Assembly (NCBI GenBank): GCA_964407695.1 | Contig: CAYOWQ010000007.1 | Location: 128,336 to 192,335 of the forward strand | Reading direction: 5' to 3' | DNA length: 64,000 bases | Source of the DNA: CAYOWQ01 sp964407695 | GTDB lineage: Bacteria > Planctomycetota > Phycisphaerae > Phycisphaerales > SM1A02 | In this document: one piece after another, positions 25,523 to 33,879 of the stretch | Layout of the letters: every line of letters starts with the position of its first letter | Position numbering within the stretch: position 1 is the first letter of the stretch | Position numbers and translations under genes: made by a program | Notes under the pieces: generated by a model | Database searches by the model: none | What the model was told of the DNA's origin: nothing | Seen by the model: the letters and a program-made list of their open reading frames with translations, nothing else

Positions 25523-28006
25523 ATGTGGAAGCAACTCAATTCAAGAACATGGCACGCCACAGCAATCGCGTGGCCGATCGTGGCGGGCTTCTCGCAGGCC
25601 TATGCCGGGGGTGATGCGACCTGGCCGGCGGGTTCGACGCAATTCATTTTGTCCGACCTCGTGCTGACCAGTTCACTCACCATCGAGCCGGGAGTGACGG
25701 TGCTGGTGAACTCCGGCGTCCTGATTTCGGTGCAGGGTTCGGGCAGGCTCATCGTCAAGGGCACCGAGGATTCGCCCGTGGTCTTCAAGCCGAATGAATC
25801 GGCTCGCTGGAAGGGCATTCAATTCGTTGGAGCCATCGGCGGTGAGTTCAATCACACCACGATCGAGCATACGAACTCCTTCGGCATCAGCGCTTTGAAT
25901 ACGCCGATCATCGTCGATTCGTGCATCGTGCGCGATGTTGCGGGCCTTTCGCCCGGAGGTAGTGCTGTCGGCATTCAGATCACAGGCGTGGTGGAGTCCA
26001 TCGTCGAGCAGACGTTGATCGAGAACGTCATCGGTGCCGTGGGCACGACGGGCGCCAACGCCTCTGCGGCAGGGAACGGCGGCAACGGCGCTGATGGCAC
26101 CTTTTTCGCGCCGAATGCCGACAACGGCGGCGGCGGCGGGAACGGTGCGCAAGGCTTCGTGGGCGGGCTTGGCGGAGCGGCGACCGGCATTCGCATTGAT
26201 TCCGGACGGTGCGCACTGGGATACAACGAGATTCGCACCATTCACGCCGGCAAGGGCGGGAAGGGAGGCAACGGCGGAGCCGGCGGCGATGGCGGCGATG
26301 GCGGCGAAGGGGCCAACGGCGTGTTCCCCGGCGCTTCCGGCAATGGTGGAAAGGGAGGAAACGGCGGCAAGGGTGGGACGGGCGGGCCCGGCGCCAACGC
26401 AACGGCCGTGTCGATGCTGCTGACGAGCAAGCCGGTCGCGATGGGCAACCTCCTGATTCACGACATCACGGCAGGACAAGGCGGCCAGGGCGGCAACGGC
26501 GGGTCCGGCGGCGATGGCGGCGATGGCGGCGATGGCCTCAACCTGATTCCCGCAATCGCTAACACCGACGGCGGAGATGGCGGAAACGGCGGAAACGGCG
26601 GTGCGCAGGGAAACGGCGGCGCCGGCGGAACTGCGCGGGCCATCGTCATCGACGATTCTTCGTCGGTGACGCTGGTGCAAAGTACGGTTGGAATAGTCAA
26701 CGCCGGACCGTCCGGCGCCACCGGCTTCGCCAGTTTCGGCGGCTTTGGAGGCTTTGGCGGAGCGGCTGTCTCCCCGGCGGCTGCCGGAGAAGACGGCGAC
26801 GGCGGAGCCGTTGGCGGGACAGGTACGCTCGGACCTGCAGGCACCCGCACGGGACTCCTGGCCACACATGATTCCGTTGTCGAAATGCGCAACAACATCC
26901 TGAGCCCCGGCGGCGCACCGTTCGGAACCGGCCTCAAGGTGGACTTCGACGCTCTCATCATCGCGACGACGAACTGCATCAACGGATTCGATCTCGCCTG
27001 GGACGGCGACGCGGTATTGATCGACGACATCCTCGAGGCGGATCCGATGTTTGCCGCGCCGGGACGCGGCGACTATTCGCTCGCCTCGGGCTCGCCATGC
27101 ATCGACACCGGATCGAACACACTTTTGACGTTCGCCCGTCACGCTCACGGCTGGCGCGCCAATGCGTCGCACTACGAAGCGCGCGCGTTCGACGAGTTTG
27201 TGCCGGGGATCGCCGGTACAGGTTGCCTGTCGGGACTCGGTGAGACGCCCACGCTCATCCTGAACGGCGGCGAGGTGATCGTCAGCGGTTACGAGGGCGA
27301 AGATCTGGCCTGCGCCATTACCGATGGATCAACGGGGCCCAAGGTCAGCGACGGCGATCTGACCGGCACCGATGCCATGCTCAGACTTGAGTTCTCGCCG
27401 CCCATCAGCGCCTTCTACGGCTACTTCGGCTCTCTGGCGATCGGTGCGCAAGGCAGGCTGTCGTTCTACTCCGGGCCGACGTTGATCAGTCAGGTGACCG
27501 GATTGCCAAGCACCGTGGATGTTCCGGCCAGCGGGGTCGGTGCGATGTTCTTCGAACAGATCGATCGAATCGACGTGACCGTCATCGGAGATGCCAGCAC
27601 GGTGTTCGGAATGTTCACGTCGCTCGCCTCGAATGACGTGTCGCTGGGAACGGTTTCCATTCCCGGCTATGCAGGACCGCAGGGCTCGAACGTGATGTTC
27701 GACTTCGGCTGCGCATTCGTCGAGAACGGCGCGATCGGGTGTGACCTCGCCGGAAACGCGCGAGTGAGCGATGGCGACGGCAATCGCATTGCGGTTCTGG
27801 ATCTCGGTGCGTTCGAGCGGCCCGCAGCGCCGGTTCCGCCGGCGTGTCTGGGCGACCTGAATGGTGACGAGGTTGTTAACGGCGCTGACCTTGGCCTCCT
27901 GCTGAGCAGCTGGAATCAGAACGGGCTCGGCGACCTGAACGGTGACGAGCTCGTCGACGGCGCGGACCTTGGCCTCCTGCTTGGCGAGTGGGGAAATTGC
28001 ACGTAA
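25523..28006 (+). CDS. large secreted Gly-rich beta-helix protein with double dockerin-like tag
   Basis: Encodes 827 aa from ATG at 25523 (GGAGAA upstream). A signal peptide spans about residues 1-28 (TAIAWPIVAGFSQAYAG). Residues about 40-180 are parallel beta-helix-like (GRLIVKGTEDSPVVFKPNE ... FNHTTIEHTNSFG). Residues about 182-440 are extremely Gly-rich, with GGNG, GGDGG and GGKGG triplet repeats similar in style to PGRS or ice-binding type Gly repeats, interrupted by beta-helix turns. The C-terminus has two EF-hand-like repeats (LGDLNGDEVVNGADLG; LGDLNGDELVDGADLG) bounded by Cys. A cell-surface or matrix protein; ligand unknown. A strong terminator follows the stop. Confidence 0.85.
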   Translation: MWKQLNSRTWHATAIAWPIVAGFSQAYAGGDATWPAGSTQFILSDLVLTSSLTIEPGVTVLVNSGVLISVQGSGRLIVKGTEDSPVVFKPNESARWKGIQFVGAIGGEFNHTTIEHTNSFGISALNTPIIVDSCIVRDVAGLSPGGSAVGIQITGVVESIVEQTLIENVIGAVGTTGANASAAGNGGNGADGTFFAPNADNGGGGGNGAQGFVGGLGGAATGIRIDSGRCALGYNEIRTIHAGKGGKGGNGGAGGDGGDGGEGANGVFPGASGNGGKGGNGGKGGTGGPGANATAVSMLLTSKPVAMGNLLIHDITAGQGGQGGNGGSGGDGGDGGDGLNLIPAIANTDGGDGGNGGNGGAQGNGGAGGTARAIVIDDSSSVTLVQSTVGIVNAGPSGATGFASFGGFGGFGGAAVSPAAAGEDGDGGAVGGTGTLGPAGTRTGLLATHDSVVEMRNNILSPGGAPFGTGLKVDFDALIIATTNCINGFDLAWDGDAVLIDDILEADPMFAAPGRGDYSLASGSPCIDTGSNTLLTFARHAHGWRANASHYEARAFDEFVPGIAGTGCLSGLGETPTLILNGGEVIVSGYEGEDLACAITDGSTGPKVSDGDLTGTDAMLRLEFSPPISAFYGYFGSLAIGAQGRLSFYSGPTLISQVTGLPSTVDVPASGVGAMFFEQIDRIDVTVIGDASTVFGMFTSLASNDVSLGTVSIPGYAGPQGSNVMFDFGCAFVENGAIGCDLAGNARVSDGDGNRIAVLDLGAFERPAAPVPPACLGDLNGDEVVNGADLGLLLSSWNQNGLGDLNGDELVDGADLGLLLGEWGNCT

Positions 28007-28024
28007 GGATCGGATCATTCCCGT

Positions 28025-28060
28025 CCTCCCGGCTCAGTGGAGCCGGGAGGAGGGTTTTTT
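28025..28060 (+). terminator. intrinsic terminator after the Gly-rich protein gene
   Basis: A 10-bp perfect stem (CCTCCCGGCT, 6-base loop, AGCCGGGAGG) is followed by AGGG and six T. It starts 19 bases after the stop of the upstream gene and separates it from the next plus-strand gene. Confidence 0.9.
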
Positions 28061-28110
28061 CCTTTCCCCGCCTGGGGTGTTCGGTATGATGAGGAGTCGG
28101 AGGATTCAAC

Positions 28111-29529
28111 ATGACACGCGTACTCGTGGGCGTTGTGGGGCTGGCGGCCGTGTTTGCGGGCCTGCCGTCGATCGCCGTGGCGGAGAAGATCAAGGTGGTA
28201 TTCAAGCATCCCAACTGGGACCCGCTGGGCCTGGGCCTCAAGGGGGCTGATGGCAAAGCCCTGCCCACCACCGCTCCAGCGCCGCCGACGGTGCCGGTGC
28301 CGCCGGTGGCGGGCGAACCCAACGAGGAGGGGGAAGCGGTGAACGCCAAGCTGGGCAACGGCGATATTCCCAAGTCCGCTCTCGAGGAGATTCCCTGGGG
28401 CAGCAACGGCTATCCGCGCGGCGGCTTGCACAAGAACAACACGGGCGTCACGCTGACGGAGATCGTCATCAAGCTCGAAGCGCCGGATGAGTTCGATCCT
28501 GCTTCGGTGACCGACAGCGCCGGCTTCGGCATGCCCATGCTGAGCGATGACAAGCGCACCCTGACCTTCAAGAACCTCTCGATCGCGCCATGCCAGGGCG
28601 TGTGGTCAATGGTGCCGTGGTCGAAGAAGAAGGTGGCGCCGCTGGGCGTGACCGAGGACGAGACTCAGGCGCCTCGCGGCACCGACACCGCGGCCAAAGG
28701 CGTCTATAAAGGAAAGGCGGTGGAAGGCACACCCCAGGCGCCCAAGCCCCAGAAGAAGGAAGAGCCCGCCAAAGACGGCGACAAGAGTGGCGACAAGAAG
28801 ACCGGCCCGGCCGGGCAGCAGACCGGCGGCCAGCAACAGTCGCAGGCGGCCTTCGATGGGAGTGAGCACGTGTTCTTCATCCTGGCCCCGGTTCAGTATG
28901 TGGAGTTTGTGGCGGGGGCCGCCGCGCCTCTTCTTGAGGAGCCGACGACGTGGGAGGATCTGATCGGGGCGCAGGTGTTCCTGACGGGGTTGCACCTCGA
29001 AGGGCCGAGCGCGGAAGTGCCCGGGGCATGGCGGATGGGCGATCAGGTGATCGAAATCGTGAAGGGCTCATCAATCTTCCTCAACGGGTCGATGACCCGC
29101 GTGCTGCTGGTGCCGGACAATTCCATCCCCGGCTATGACAGCGTGATCCAGGCCACGATCAGTTGGCCGCAATCCGGCGGCGGGGTTCGCTCGCGCTTTG
29201 TGGATCGCGTGACGGAGGATTCCGCTGCGCAGCGGGAGATGGGGTTCTTCATCCGCACCAACCTGCTTTCGGCCACGGCGGGTTTGACACAGCCCGGGCT
29301 CGCGAACATGGAGTACATGTGGACCACGCTGCAGCCGCCGTTCACCTGTCCGGGTGACACCAACGGAGATGAGAAGGTGAACAACCTTGATTTCATCACC
29401 ATGTTCGAGGCGTTTCAACAGGGTGTGGAGTGCGAGGGCTGCCTTGTTGATATCGACGGCGATGGGGCAGTGTCTATCGTCGACCTCATCATCATGCGAC
29501 AGAACTGGGGGCCGTGTCCGCTGGAGTGA
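28111..29529 (+). CDS. secreted protein of unknown function with dockerin-like C-terminus
   Basis: Encodes 472 aa. Residues 1-24 form a signal peptide (MTRVLVGVVGLAAVFAG... VAVA). A Pro/Thr-rich linker lies near 50-70, and a Lys/Gly/Gln-rich low-complexity segment near 200-250 (KKEEPAKDGDKSGDKK). The ordered domains around 90-190 and 255-400 are not recognised. The C-terminus (about 412-472) carries two dockerin/EF-hand-like repeats (CPGDTNGDEKVNNLDF; VDIDGDGAVSIVDLIIM) with flanking Cys, of a slightly different subtype (two repeats with longer spacing) from the other tagged proteins. Secreted; role unknown. Confidence 0.8.
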   Translation: MTRVLVGVVGLAAVFAGLPSIAVAEKIKVVFKHPNWDPLGLGLKGADGKALPTTAPAPPTVPVPPVAGEPNEEGEAVNAKLGNGDIPKSALEEIPWGSNGYPRGGLHKNNTGVTLTEIVIKLEAPDEFDPASVTDSAGFGMPMLSDDKRTLTFKNLSIAPCQGVWSMVPWSKKKVAPLGVTEDETQAPRGTDTAAKGVYKGKAVEGTPQAPKPQKKEEPAKDGDKSGDKKTGPAGQQTGGQQQSQAAFDGSEHVFFILAPVQYVEFVAGAAAPLLEEPTTWEDLIGAQVFLTGLHLEGPSAEVPGAWRMGDQVIEIVKGSSIFLNGSMTRVLLVPDNSIPGYDSVIQATISWPQSGGGVRSRFVDRVTEDSAAQREMGFFIRTNLLSATAGLTQPGLANMEYMWTTLQPPFTCPGDTNGDEKVNNLDFITMFEAFQQGVECEGCLVDIDGDGAVSIVDLIIMRQNWGPCPLE

Positions 29530-29616
29530 TGGCAGCACAGAGGCAGAGGGCTGCGCGTGAGGACTCTCAGGGGGCACTCGTGCAACGGGCGCCACTGACA
29601 CCACTGCGATTCCTTG

Positions 29617-30405
29617 CTACTCATCGCGCTGCAGCGCTGCTTTCGGATGCAGCCTCATCTCCGTCAGGCGCTGGTGCAACCAAGGGCCAACCTCCACGGT
29701 AGCGCTGTCGGCAAAACGAATCACGTATGCCTGCCCCGAGAACGATGACCTGGTCGCGATCTGATCGATGAACTGTTCCGCGGAAGTGATCCGCGGATCG
29801 GCGTGCTCCCACTTCATGCGCAGATGGGCCAGGGCCTCCTGCGCATCGTGTTCCTCGCCATTGCGAATGAAGATTGCTCCCTTGCGTGCGGCGATGGCCG
29901 CAAGCAAGGCTTCGATTTCAGTCTCAGCGCTGGTCTCCGCAAGGTCCTGCGAAGCTGTTGCATTTCCGGTGCTGTCCGCGGCGACGGGGGCGACAACCTC
30001 ATCGACGACGAGGGTGGCGAAGTCGTCGCCGATCATCGCGTTGGAGAGCGACTCCAGCCGAATGGCCAGTGATTGCCCATCAAACAGGAACGTGGCGAGG
30101 TCGCCCGGCCGCAAGGACTTCGCGGAGATCATGGACTGATCATCGGCGAGCACATCGACCTTCACCTGACCGCCGGTCACATCGTCGATGCCGATCCGGA
30201 GCCGCCCGGCGGAGCCCGGCACGACCATCACCGACCGCTGCTTCAACGTGACCGTAACGGGCGTTTCGGGAAGGCCATGATGCGCCAACTCCAGCCCGGC
30301 GACCTGCGGCAAGACCACGGGGGCATTGCGAGGAGACAGCCACCACCATCCCGCGGCGGACACCGCCCCGATTGCGACCACCAGCAGCACCCACAATCGG
30401 CTCAT
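29617..30405 (-). CDS. membrane-anchored protein with C-terminal DUF5329-like domain
   Basis: Encodes 262 aa from ATG at 30405. An N-terminal transmembrane or signal segment is at about 3-22 (LWVLLVVAIGAVSAAGWWWL). Residues about 30-150 look like a beta-rich domain with SAF-like character (LKQRSVMVVPGSAG ... SLRPGDLATFLFDG). The C-terminal about 95 residues match the DUF5329 pattern: AIFIRNGEEHDAQEALAHLR, then ADPRITSAEQFIDQIATRSS, then GPWLHQRLTEM. The function of that domain is not known. The gene converges with the preceding plus-strand gene and is on its own transcription unit. Confidence 0.75.
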   Translation of the reverse strand: MSRLWVLLVVAIGAVSAAGWWWLSPRNAPVVLPQVAGLELAHHGLPETPVTVTLKQRSVMVVPGSAGRLRIGIDDVTGGQVKVDVLADDQSMISAKSLRPGDLATFLFDGQSLAIRLESLSNAMIGDDFATLVVDEVVAPVAADSTGNATASQDLAETSAETEIEALLAAIAARKGAIFIRNGEEHDAQEALAHLRMKWEHADPRITSAEQFIDQIATRSSFSGQAYVIRFADSATVEVGPWLHQRLTEMRLHPKAALQRDE

Positions 30406-30507
30406 GATCCAACTCCTCCAGCAACACCGCAGGGGAACCGACGGTTCCTTCGATCCTGTCCGAACTTGAACACCTTGTCACTCATCGCGCGATGTCTCAC
30501 TCCGGCA

Positions 30508-31542
30508 TTACGACCCCGTCCATTCGGCCAGCAGCAAGCCGAGGTCAGCGCCGTCCACGACGCCGTTGTTGTTCAGGTCGGCATCGCGGTCACGCTCGCC
30601 CCACACCGCCAGGAGCAGGCCAAGGTCGGCTCCATCCACCGTGCCATCGTGGTTGAGGTCGGCGGGATTCGCGGGAGGATCGCACTCATCGGGAACGCCG
30701 TTGCCGTTGGCATCCATCGCGCTGCCGCCGGCGATTTCACATGAATCGATCTGCAGATTCATGTTGCAGTCGAGGGAGGGGTTGGCCGCAATCTCGGATG
30801 CGTCCGGGACGCCATTTTGGTTGCAGTCGGGCAGGACCGGCGGACAGATCTCGATCGACGCCTTCAGCGGGCCGGAGAACACTGTTTCCGGGCTAAAGTA
30901 GACGAGTTCAATATTGGAGACCGTGACCGCGACGCAATCATCGAGGATCGGCATTGAAAGACGGGCGAGCAGCACCTCGAGTCCGGGATAGGTGCCCGCC
31001 TTGCCCGCGATCGATTGCGGCAACGGCGGCGAGAGCCAGCCCGCCCCACTGCCGTTGGCCGGGCCGCCGCAATCATCGATGATGCCGCGGGTCAGGAACG
31101 AAATGAGACAGAAGTCGGGGTTCCATCCGGCAAGATTCTGGTCGCCATTGCGGTCGGCATCCGGGCCATCGGGGTTGCCGTCGCCGCCGCCAAAGGCGAA
31201 CCCGACGGTTACAAAGCTGTCCACCATCGAACCGGATGCGTCGTAGACCGCCTTGGGAAGCGGCAGCGGCGTATTCTCGCGGTCGCCGGGATGGTGAATG
31301 AAGTCGGCAGTAGCCATGATCTCGGTCTTGGAGGTGGCCACCATGACATCGTCGGGATCATCAAAGACGGCATAGAGCTCGACCACCACCACCGATGCGG
31401 GATCAGCACCGAGCGCGGTGGTGCGATCCTTCAGTTCAAGACGCAGAAGGTCGGCGTGAAGGAGCGATGGAAAGCCCAGACCGATCACTGCCGCCGCGGC
31501 CAATCCGCACCGCTGCACCGCCCGATGTTGCATGCCGCTCAT
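30508..31542 (-). CDS. secreted protein with EF-hand/thrombospondin-3-like and dockerin-like repeats
   Basis: Encodes 344 aa from ATG at 31542; GGAGGGAGG lies about 10 bases upstream, with a second ATG three codons on. A signal peptide covers about 1-30 (AAAAVIGLGFPSLLHA). The central domain (about 31-230) is unrecognised; it includes an internal Asp/Asn-rich loop (DGNPDGPDADRNGDQN). Residues about 235-290 have 'DCNQNGVPDASEI' and 'DANGNGVPDECD' calcium-loop repeats of the thrombospondin type 3 kind. The C-terminus has two tags ADLNHDGTVDGADLGLLL and ADLNNNGVVDGADLGLLL. Secreted and probably calcium-stabilised. Confidence 0.8.
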   Translation of the reverse strand: MSGMQHRAVQRCGLAAAAVIGLGFPSLLHADLLRLELKDRTTALGADPASVVVVELYAVFDDPDDVMVATSKTEIMATADFIHHPGDRENTPLPLPKAVYDASGSMVDSFVTVGFAFGGGDGNPDGPDADRNGDQNLAGWNPDFCLISFLTRGIIDDCGGPANGSGAGWLSPPLPQSIAGKAGTYPGLEVLLARLSMPILDDCVAVTVSNIELVYFSPETVFSGPLKASIEICPPVLPDCNQNGVPDASEIAANPSLDCNMNLQIDSCEIAGGSAMDANGNGVPDECDPPANPADLNHDGTVDGADLGLLLAVWGERDRDADLNNNGVVDGADLGLLLAEWTGS

Positions 31543-31709
31543 GATGTGAGCCTCCCTCCAACGAGTTGATGGGTCGGCGTGATGCCGATCGGCGAATTGT
31601 ATCCGGGCTCACGGTCAAGGCGACATTTTTCCGGCGATGAGCTTTCGGCAGGGTTTTTCGGGAGCGATCGCCGCGTGGGGGCACGGGTCAGGTGTCGAGG
31701 GGAGGGACA

Positions 31710-31773
31710 AAGAGACTGAGAGACTGAGAGACTGAGAGACTGAGAGACTGAGAGACTGAGAGACTGAGAGACT
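31710..31773. repeat. 8-bp tandem repeat, GAGACTGA type, running into the gap
   Basis: About eight near-identical octamers (GAGACTGA) lie immediately before the run of N. The true repeat number is unknown because the array continues into the gap. Confidence 0.9.
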
Positions 31774-31873
31774 NNNNNNNNNNNNNNNNNNNNNNNNNNN
31801 NNNNNNNNNNNNNNNNNNNNNNNNNNNNNNNNNNNNNNNNNNNNNNNNNNNNNNNNNNNNNNNNNNNNNNNNN
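31774..31873. other. assembly gap (100 N)
   Basis: Exactly 100 unknown bases, the usual placeholder length. The gap falls within the octamer array, so assembly probably failed on the repeat; real length is unknown. Confidence 0.98.
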
Positions 31874-31893
31874 GAGTGGGGGCAGGGTGGTGG

Positions 31894-31912
31894 CAGGGGC
31901 GTCTCGCCCCTG
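31894..31912. repeat. short perfect hairpin CAGGGGCG-TCT-CGCCCCTG
   Basis: An 8-bp perfect stem with a 3-base loop preceded by GGTGGTGG, the counterpart of the hairpin at 12113-12131 with compensatory stem changes. Confidence 0.7.
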
Positions 31913-31936
31913 ATCCTCTTCTCCTGCTCTCCCCAG

Positions 31937-31963
31937 AAAAAAACCCCGCGATCTCTCGCGGGG
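31937..31963 (-). terminator. intrinsic terminator of the Ig-like gene
   Basis: On the minus strand CCCCGCGA-GAGA-TCGCGGGG is followed by seven T. It follows the stop at 32016 after a GTTGACGT octamer array. Confidence 0.85.
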
Positions 31964-31972
31964 TCGGTCCCT

Positions 31973-32013
31973 GTTGACTTGTTGACTTGTTGACGTGTTG
32001 ACGTGTTGACGTG
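31973..32013. repeat. 8-bp tandem repeat, GTTGACNT type
   Basis: Five consecutive octamers (GTTGACTT twice, GTTGACGT three times) lie between the terminator and the stop codon at 32016-32018 of the minus-strand gene. Confidence 0.85.
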
Positions 32014-32015
32014 TC

Positions 32016-32321
32016 TTACGGCACGGGCGGGCACGGAAAACCAGTGAAGCTTGCGACCGGAATCCCGTTCTGGCCCACGATCGTGAGCATCGCTGCGTCG
32101 TAGTCGATCACCGCGTTGCCCGCCACGACGTGCGAGACTCCCGCGGTGATCACGATCCGATTCGGCGACGGCCGACTCACCGCAGCGCCGGTCTCGTACC
32201 AGCGCGAGTTCTGGTGAATCGTGAACGTGCCGCTGTTCCAATTACCAAGAATCGGCGCATTCACATCCGAGTCGAAGATGATCGTGGCGGCGTTGTCAGA
32301 CACATCAAAGAACGCCGACAA
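32016..32321 (-). CDS. second Ig-like domain, probably the frameshifted C-terminal half of the gene starting at 32703
   Basis: The frame reads through an Ig/SwmB-like beta-sandwich (AATIIFDSDVNAPILGN ... NRIVITAGVSHVVAGN) and ends with a short tail (SFTGFPCPPVP) at 32016. Only weak starts exist (TTG at 32321 or GTG at 32303, no Shine-Dalgarno). The preceding frame ends at 32338 with an equivalent domain, and the offset between start 32703 and stop 32016 is one base from in-frame. The simplest reading is one two-domain protein of about 229 codons broken by a frameshift near 32338-32345, caused by mutation, sequencing error or programmed shifting. Confidence 0.5.
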   Translation of the reverse strand: MSAFFDVSDNAATIIFDSDVNAPILGNWNSGTFTIHQNSRWYETGAAVSRPSPNRIVITAGVSHVVAGNAVIDYDAAMLTIVGQNGIPVASFTGFPCPPVP

Positions 32322-32337
32322 CGGCAGCGGTGGATGC

Positions 32338-32703
32338 TCACACGGGAAAGGTGCTGGTCGAAACAAAACCTCCGGAAGCGTTGCGAACGTTCGCCTCCTC
32401 GTAAGGAATGTTGACCACGGTGGCGGCGGCGATCGCCGCGGAGAAGTTGATCGCCACGGTGTTGGGCATGGTGAGCGAAGCGCTGACCGCCGTTGCTCCC
32501 GCCACATCGGTGGTGTAGAGCGGCGTGCCCTTCAGGATCACCGCCTGGTTGAAGGTGATGGTGAGCGTGCTGCCCACAGCCACCGCGTTGGTGATCACGA
32601 TGGGCGTGGTGGGCTGGGGGCGGTTGGCGGAGCTCTTCGTGTTGCGCTCGCGCGACTTATACGTTCTCTTGCCGATCGGTCCGGTGGGGGTGCTGCTGGG
32701 CAT
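32338..32703 (-). CDS. Ig-like domain protein, probably the N-terminal part of a frameshifted gene
   Basis: Encodes 121 aa from ATG at 32703, with AGGGAGA upstream. A basic N-terminus (GKRTYKSRERNTKSS) leads into an Ig/SwmB-type domain (PIVITNAVAVGSTLTITFNQ ... NTVAINFSAA). No signal peptide is seen. The frame stops at 32338 right before a second similar domain in another frame. A full-length version would have about 229 codons, close to the 228-aa family length, and sits in the same cassette layout (octamer array, terminator), though its domains differ. Confidence 0.7.
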   Translation of the reverse strand: MPSSTPTGPIGKRTYKSRERNTKSSANRPQPTTPIVITNAVAVGSTLTITFNQAVILKGTPLYTTDVAGATAVSASLTMPNTVAINFSAAIAAATVVNIPYEEANVRNASGGFVSTSTFPV

Positions 32704-32719
32704 GGATTCTCCCTAAAAA

Positions 32720-32766
32720 GAGGTGTCGAGGTGTCCCTCGAAAGGTGTCAAGGTGTCGAGGTGTCA
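32720..32766. repeat. 8-bp tandem repeat, AGGTGTCN type, with inverted partner
   Basis: Five octamers (AGGTGTCG/A types) lie between the stop of the 228-aa gene copy 2 (32827) and the RBS of the Ig-like gene. Bases 32743-32758 (AGGTGTCAAGGTGTCG) are perfectly complementary to 32804-32819, forming a 16-bp stem with a 45-base loop in the intergenic RNA. Confidence 0.8.
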
Positions 32767-32826
32767 AGGGCGCTGGAACCTGAAGCTGTCACGCTTCCGG
32801 GGGCGACACCTTGACACCTGTGTTCA

Positions 32827-33513
32827 TCACGCCGCTTCGGCGACGGTGGTGGCGATGGGAATGGCCAGCGCTGAGCTCCACGGGCCGACTTCACCCTTGG
32901 TGTTGGCCCAGCGGGCAAAGAAGGTGCACCACTTGCCGTTGTCGGCGGTGGTGAAGGCCACGGTCATCGGGTTGCGGGTGAACGCGCCGTAGAACATCGC
33001 GCCGGCGGGGCTCTCGGCGGGGTCGTCGGAAATCACCCGAAACAACTGCAGGCTCTGATAGCCGTAGGGGCGAGCCCGCGAATCCGGCGTTGATGAATCC
33101 GAATAGCGCAAGGTCATCGTGCCGTCCGGCGTGGTGCCGAGGAACGAAAGCAGCGGCATGGTTTCCGGCGGCGGGATCGGGGTGCGGATCACGTTGGGCG
33201 GTCTGACACCGATCGCCTGCTTATCGGCGGCGGAGATGCCTTCGTTGGGCTTAATTTGGGCTGCGAACAGTCGGACCACTTCCTCGCACGCAGCCCGCGC
33301 TTCATCCTTGATGGTGACGGCGACTTCGGTCTTGGTGGCGGGGTTGGTGGTCACGGCGAGCTTGGTCTGAAACGTCGTCACCAGACCGGCGAGCATGGCT
33401 GCGTCGGCCGCCGAGATGTCATAGGTTCCCGGGCTGGCGCTGAGGCCGTTGGAAAACGTCTGGAAGAAGGCGAGCGCTTCAGCGTCGCGACTCGGTATGA
33501 ACGTGTCTGCCAT
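32827..33513 (-). CDS. 228-aa family protein of unknown function (copy 2)
   Basis: Encodes 228 aa from ATG at 33513, with GGAGA upstream, and is the same length as copy 1 at 12257-12943. It begins MADTFIPSRD. An Ala-rich helical half (about 10-115: AAMLAGLVTTFQTKLAV ... ARAACEEVVRLFAAQ) is followed by IPPPE linker and a beta-rich half (TMTLRYSDSSTPDSRARP ... WCTFFARWANTKGEVGPW) that resembles fibronectin III-type sheets. It lies upstream of the Ig-like gene on the same strand (123-base gap with repeats) and downstream of array B. Function unknown; possibly a structural or adhesion-type intracellular protein, since no signal peptide is present. Confidence 0.8.
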   Translation of the reverse strand: MADTFIPSRDAEALAFFQTFSNGLSASPGTYDISAADAAMLAGLVTTFQTKLAVTTNPATKTEVAVTIKDEARAACEEVVRLFAAQIKPNEGISAADKQAIGVRPPNVIRTPIPPPETMPLLSFLGTTPDGTMTLRYSDSSTPDSRARPYGYQSLQLFRVISDDPAESPAGAMFYGAFTRNPMTVAFTTADNGKWCTFFARWANTKGEVGPWSSALAIPIATTVAEAA

Positions 33514-33879
33514 GTCTGATCTCCGTCTGATGTTCTCAGGGAAGTCGTTCGCCGCCCGGACCCTCCGGGGGGCAATCCGAGGATCGGAATCGACGGCGCG
33601 CCACTTCATCGCGTGATTCGCCCGCCAGGGAAGTTTCCCGTTCCCGGACCGGACCGATCGGAAGAGCTTGCCCGACAGCGTCAATCGGACCCCTCGCCAT
33701 CGCGTCTCATCTCGATCGATAAGGGGCAGTTCAGTCGTTCGGTTCAGGACGGTCCGCCCCGCGGACCATGCTGGAGGTCGGTGATGGTGCAGCATCCGAA
33801 GGCGCGATCCGCAGCGCTGACACCACCCGGCTGTTTCTGACGGACCGGTCCGGATCAGCGTTCGACATCCGCGCATCAA

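Larger units (their letters stand above)
31543..32015. other. non-coding, repeat-rich region interrupted by an assembly gap
   Basis: No gene is supported. In order it contains: an octamer array 31710-31773 (GAGACTGA type), 100 N at 31774-31873, a perfect hairpin 31894-31912, a minus-strand terminator 31937-31963 and a second octamer array 31973-32013 abutting the next gene's stop. Much of this layout repeats that at 12066-12257. Confidence 0.8.
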
